Source of the DNA: Ferrimicrobium acidiphilum DSM 19497
GTDB taxonomy: Bacteria > Actinomycetota > Acidimicrobiia > Acidimicrobiales > Acidimicrobiaceae
Direction of reading: 5' to 3'
NCBI RefSeq assembly: GCF_000949255.1
Contig: NZ_JXUW01000015.1
Coordinates: forward strand, 1 to 64,000
DNA length: 64,000 nt
Shown here: piece after piece, positions 63,629-64,000 of the stretch
Numbering within the stretch: position 1 is the first letter of the stretch
Layout: the number at the start of each line of letters is the position of its first letter
Made by a program: the position numbers and the translations under genes
The notes under the pieces: generated by a model
Seen by the model: the letters and a program-made list of their open reading frames with translations, nothing else
Told to the model about the DNA's origin: nothing
Databases searched by the model: none

Positions 63629-63724
63629 GTGGTTTACGTGTTGCAAACTGTCGTGGGAATCGTGGCTGTACTTGTAGTGTTTGTGTTGTTTGGGTTTTAT
63701 ACCCGAGCTTGCGATCGACTATGA
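63629..63724 (+). CDS. Tiny membrane protein of kdp operons
   Basis: A 31-residue product with one membrane helix (LQTVVGIVAVLVVFVLFGF) and a C-terminal YTRACDRL, resembling the short YxRxCDRL-ending proteins that precede kdpF in many actinobacterial kdp operons. GTG 63629 has AAGGAG at 63618-63623. It lies after kdpC and 38 bases before kdpF. Confidence 0.75.
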   Translation: MVYVLQTVVGIVAVLVVFVLFGFYTRACDRL

Positions 63725-63761
63725 ACCTCTATCCGACCATATTGTACAAGGAGATCCAATT

Positions 63762-63851
63762 ATGAATCCTATTGAAATGGCAGCGCTCGTAGTAAGTATT
63801 CCTCTACTCGTATATCTATTCTACGCTATGTTGTATCCAGAAAAGCTCTGA
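63762..63851 (+). CDS. kdpF: KdpF, small K+-ATPase subunit
   Basis: The 29-residue KdpF has one membrane helix (MAALVVSIPLLVYLFYAML) and the family ending YPEKL (family: LLxPExF). ATG 63762 follows AAGGAG at 63748-63753. KdpF stabilises the KdpABC complex. It is normally the first gene (kdpFABC); here it follows kdpC and the small YTRACDRL protein. Confidence 0.8.
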   Translation: MNPIEMAALVVSIPLLVYLFYAMLYPEKL

Positions 63852-64000
63852 CTAGAAGCCTTATTGATTGCCGAAAGCGCATCACCCTGACGGGGAGAAT
63901 AAGGTGGTTAATGTAGCGTCCCTGTATGCATCGTGGAGCAGCATTGTGTGCTGGCTATTGGGCAAGTGACGGACGAATTCGAAGTGGTGGTCTGAGATGA

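Noticed and set aside
63904-63969. 21-codon frame after kdpF (MVNVASLYASWSSIVCWLLGK-like)
   Set aside because: Very short, weak ribosome site and not similar to the start of KdpA or another known small protein.
1-64000. CRISPR arrays, tRNA and rRNA genes
   Set aside because: No regularly spaced short repeats and no cloverleaf-like or rRNA-like sequence was recognised by eye; a tRNA scan would be decisive.

Overview
The window reads as chromosomal DNA of a moderate-GC actinobacterium. The evidence is the frequent GTG and TTG starts, the many ATGA/GTGA gene overlaps, leaderless-looking promoters, a KdpFABC/KdpD set, QueD/QueE, EttA and several ABC importers with lipoprotein receptors. An acidophilic Acidimicrobiia lineage (Ferrimicrobium/Acidimicrobium type) is a reasonable guess but is inference only. 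No rRNA, tRNA or CRISPR array was recognised.

Layout. (1) 1-7.1 kb: a peptide-type ABC importer that looks damaged. A gene of unknown function abuts a permease lacking its first third, followed by an intact permease-ATPase fusion, an ATPase gene with an in-frame TGA, and an intact lipoprotein receptor. (2) 7.1-10.4 kb: a small membrane protein, a decayed TnpB gene and a NERD-domain gene. (3) 10.7-16.3 kb: an acyl-CoA ligase plus ketosynthase pair, a DUF169 protein, and queE-queD. (4) 17-26.3 kb: a five-gene branched-chain-type ABC importer followed by an aldehyde dehydrogenase, an enoyl-CoA hydratase, a GntR/FCD regulator and an FAH-family hydrolase. This is probably an uptake and breakdown cluster for an organic acid. 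(5) 27.2-33.1 kb: a zinc alcohol dehydrogenase, EttA, a UbiE-like methyltransferase and a UbiA-like membrane protein. (6) 33.2-42 kb: a tightly overlapping malonate decarboxylase operon (mdcA-B-C-DE-G-H) ending in a carboxylesterase, with a divergent LysR regulator. (7) 42-46.1 kb: an island of debris and accessory genes (an SDR fragment, a TnpB fragment, VapBC, a truncated Asp-box protein, an aquaporin) bracketed by two direct copies of an insertion-sequence right end. (8) 46.3-53.9 kb: a maltose/oligosaccharide ABC importer operon holding a 1021-residue protein in which a complete LacI-type repressor is fused to an amylo-alpha-1,6-glucosidase-type glycoside hydrolase. (9) 54.4-55.3 kb: a broken relB-like antitoxin and an intact YefM-YoeB pair. 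(10) 55.7-64 kb: kdpD (no adjacent kdpE), a divergent unknown gene overlapping kdpA, then kdpA-kdpB-kdpC and two tiny membrane-protein genes, the second of which is kdpF in an unusual position.

The most notable item is the repressor-hydrolase fusion at 47587-50652. Its own gene is preceded by an 18-bp LacI-style operator with a central CG, and it sits between the ATPase and receptor genes of a sugar importer. This suggests a single protein that both senses or represses and processes the imported oligosaccharide. The kdp locus, with its displaced kdpF, coupled unknown gene and missing kdpE, is the second. The malonate operon with a translationally coupled esterase and a fused beta-gamma subunit is the third.
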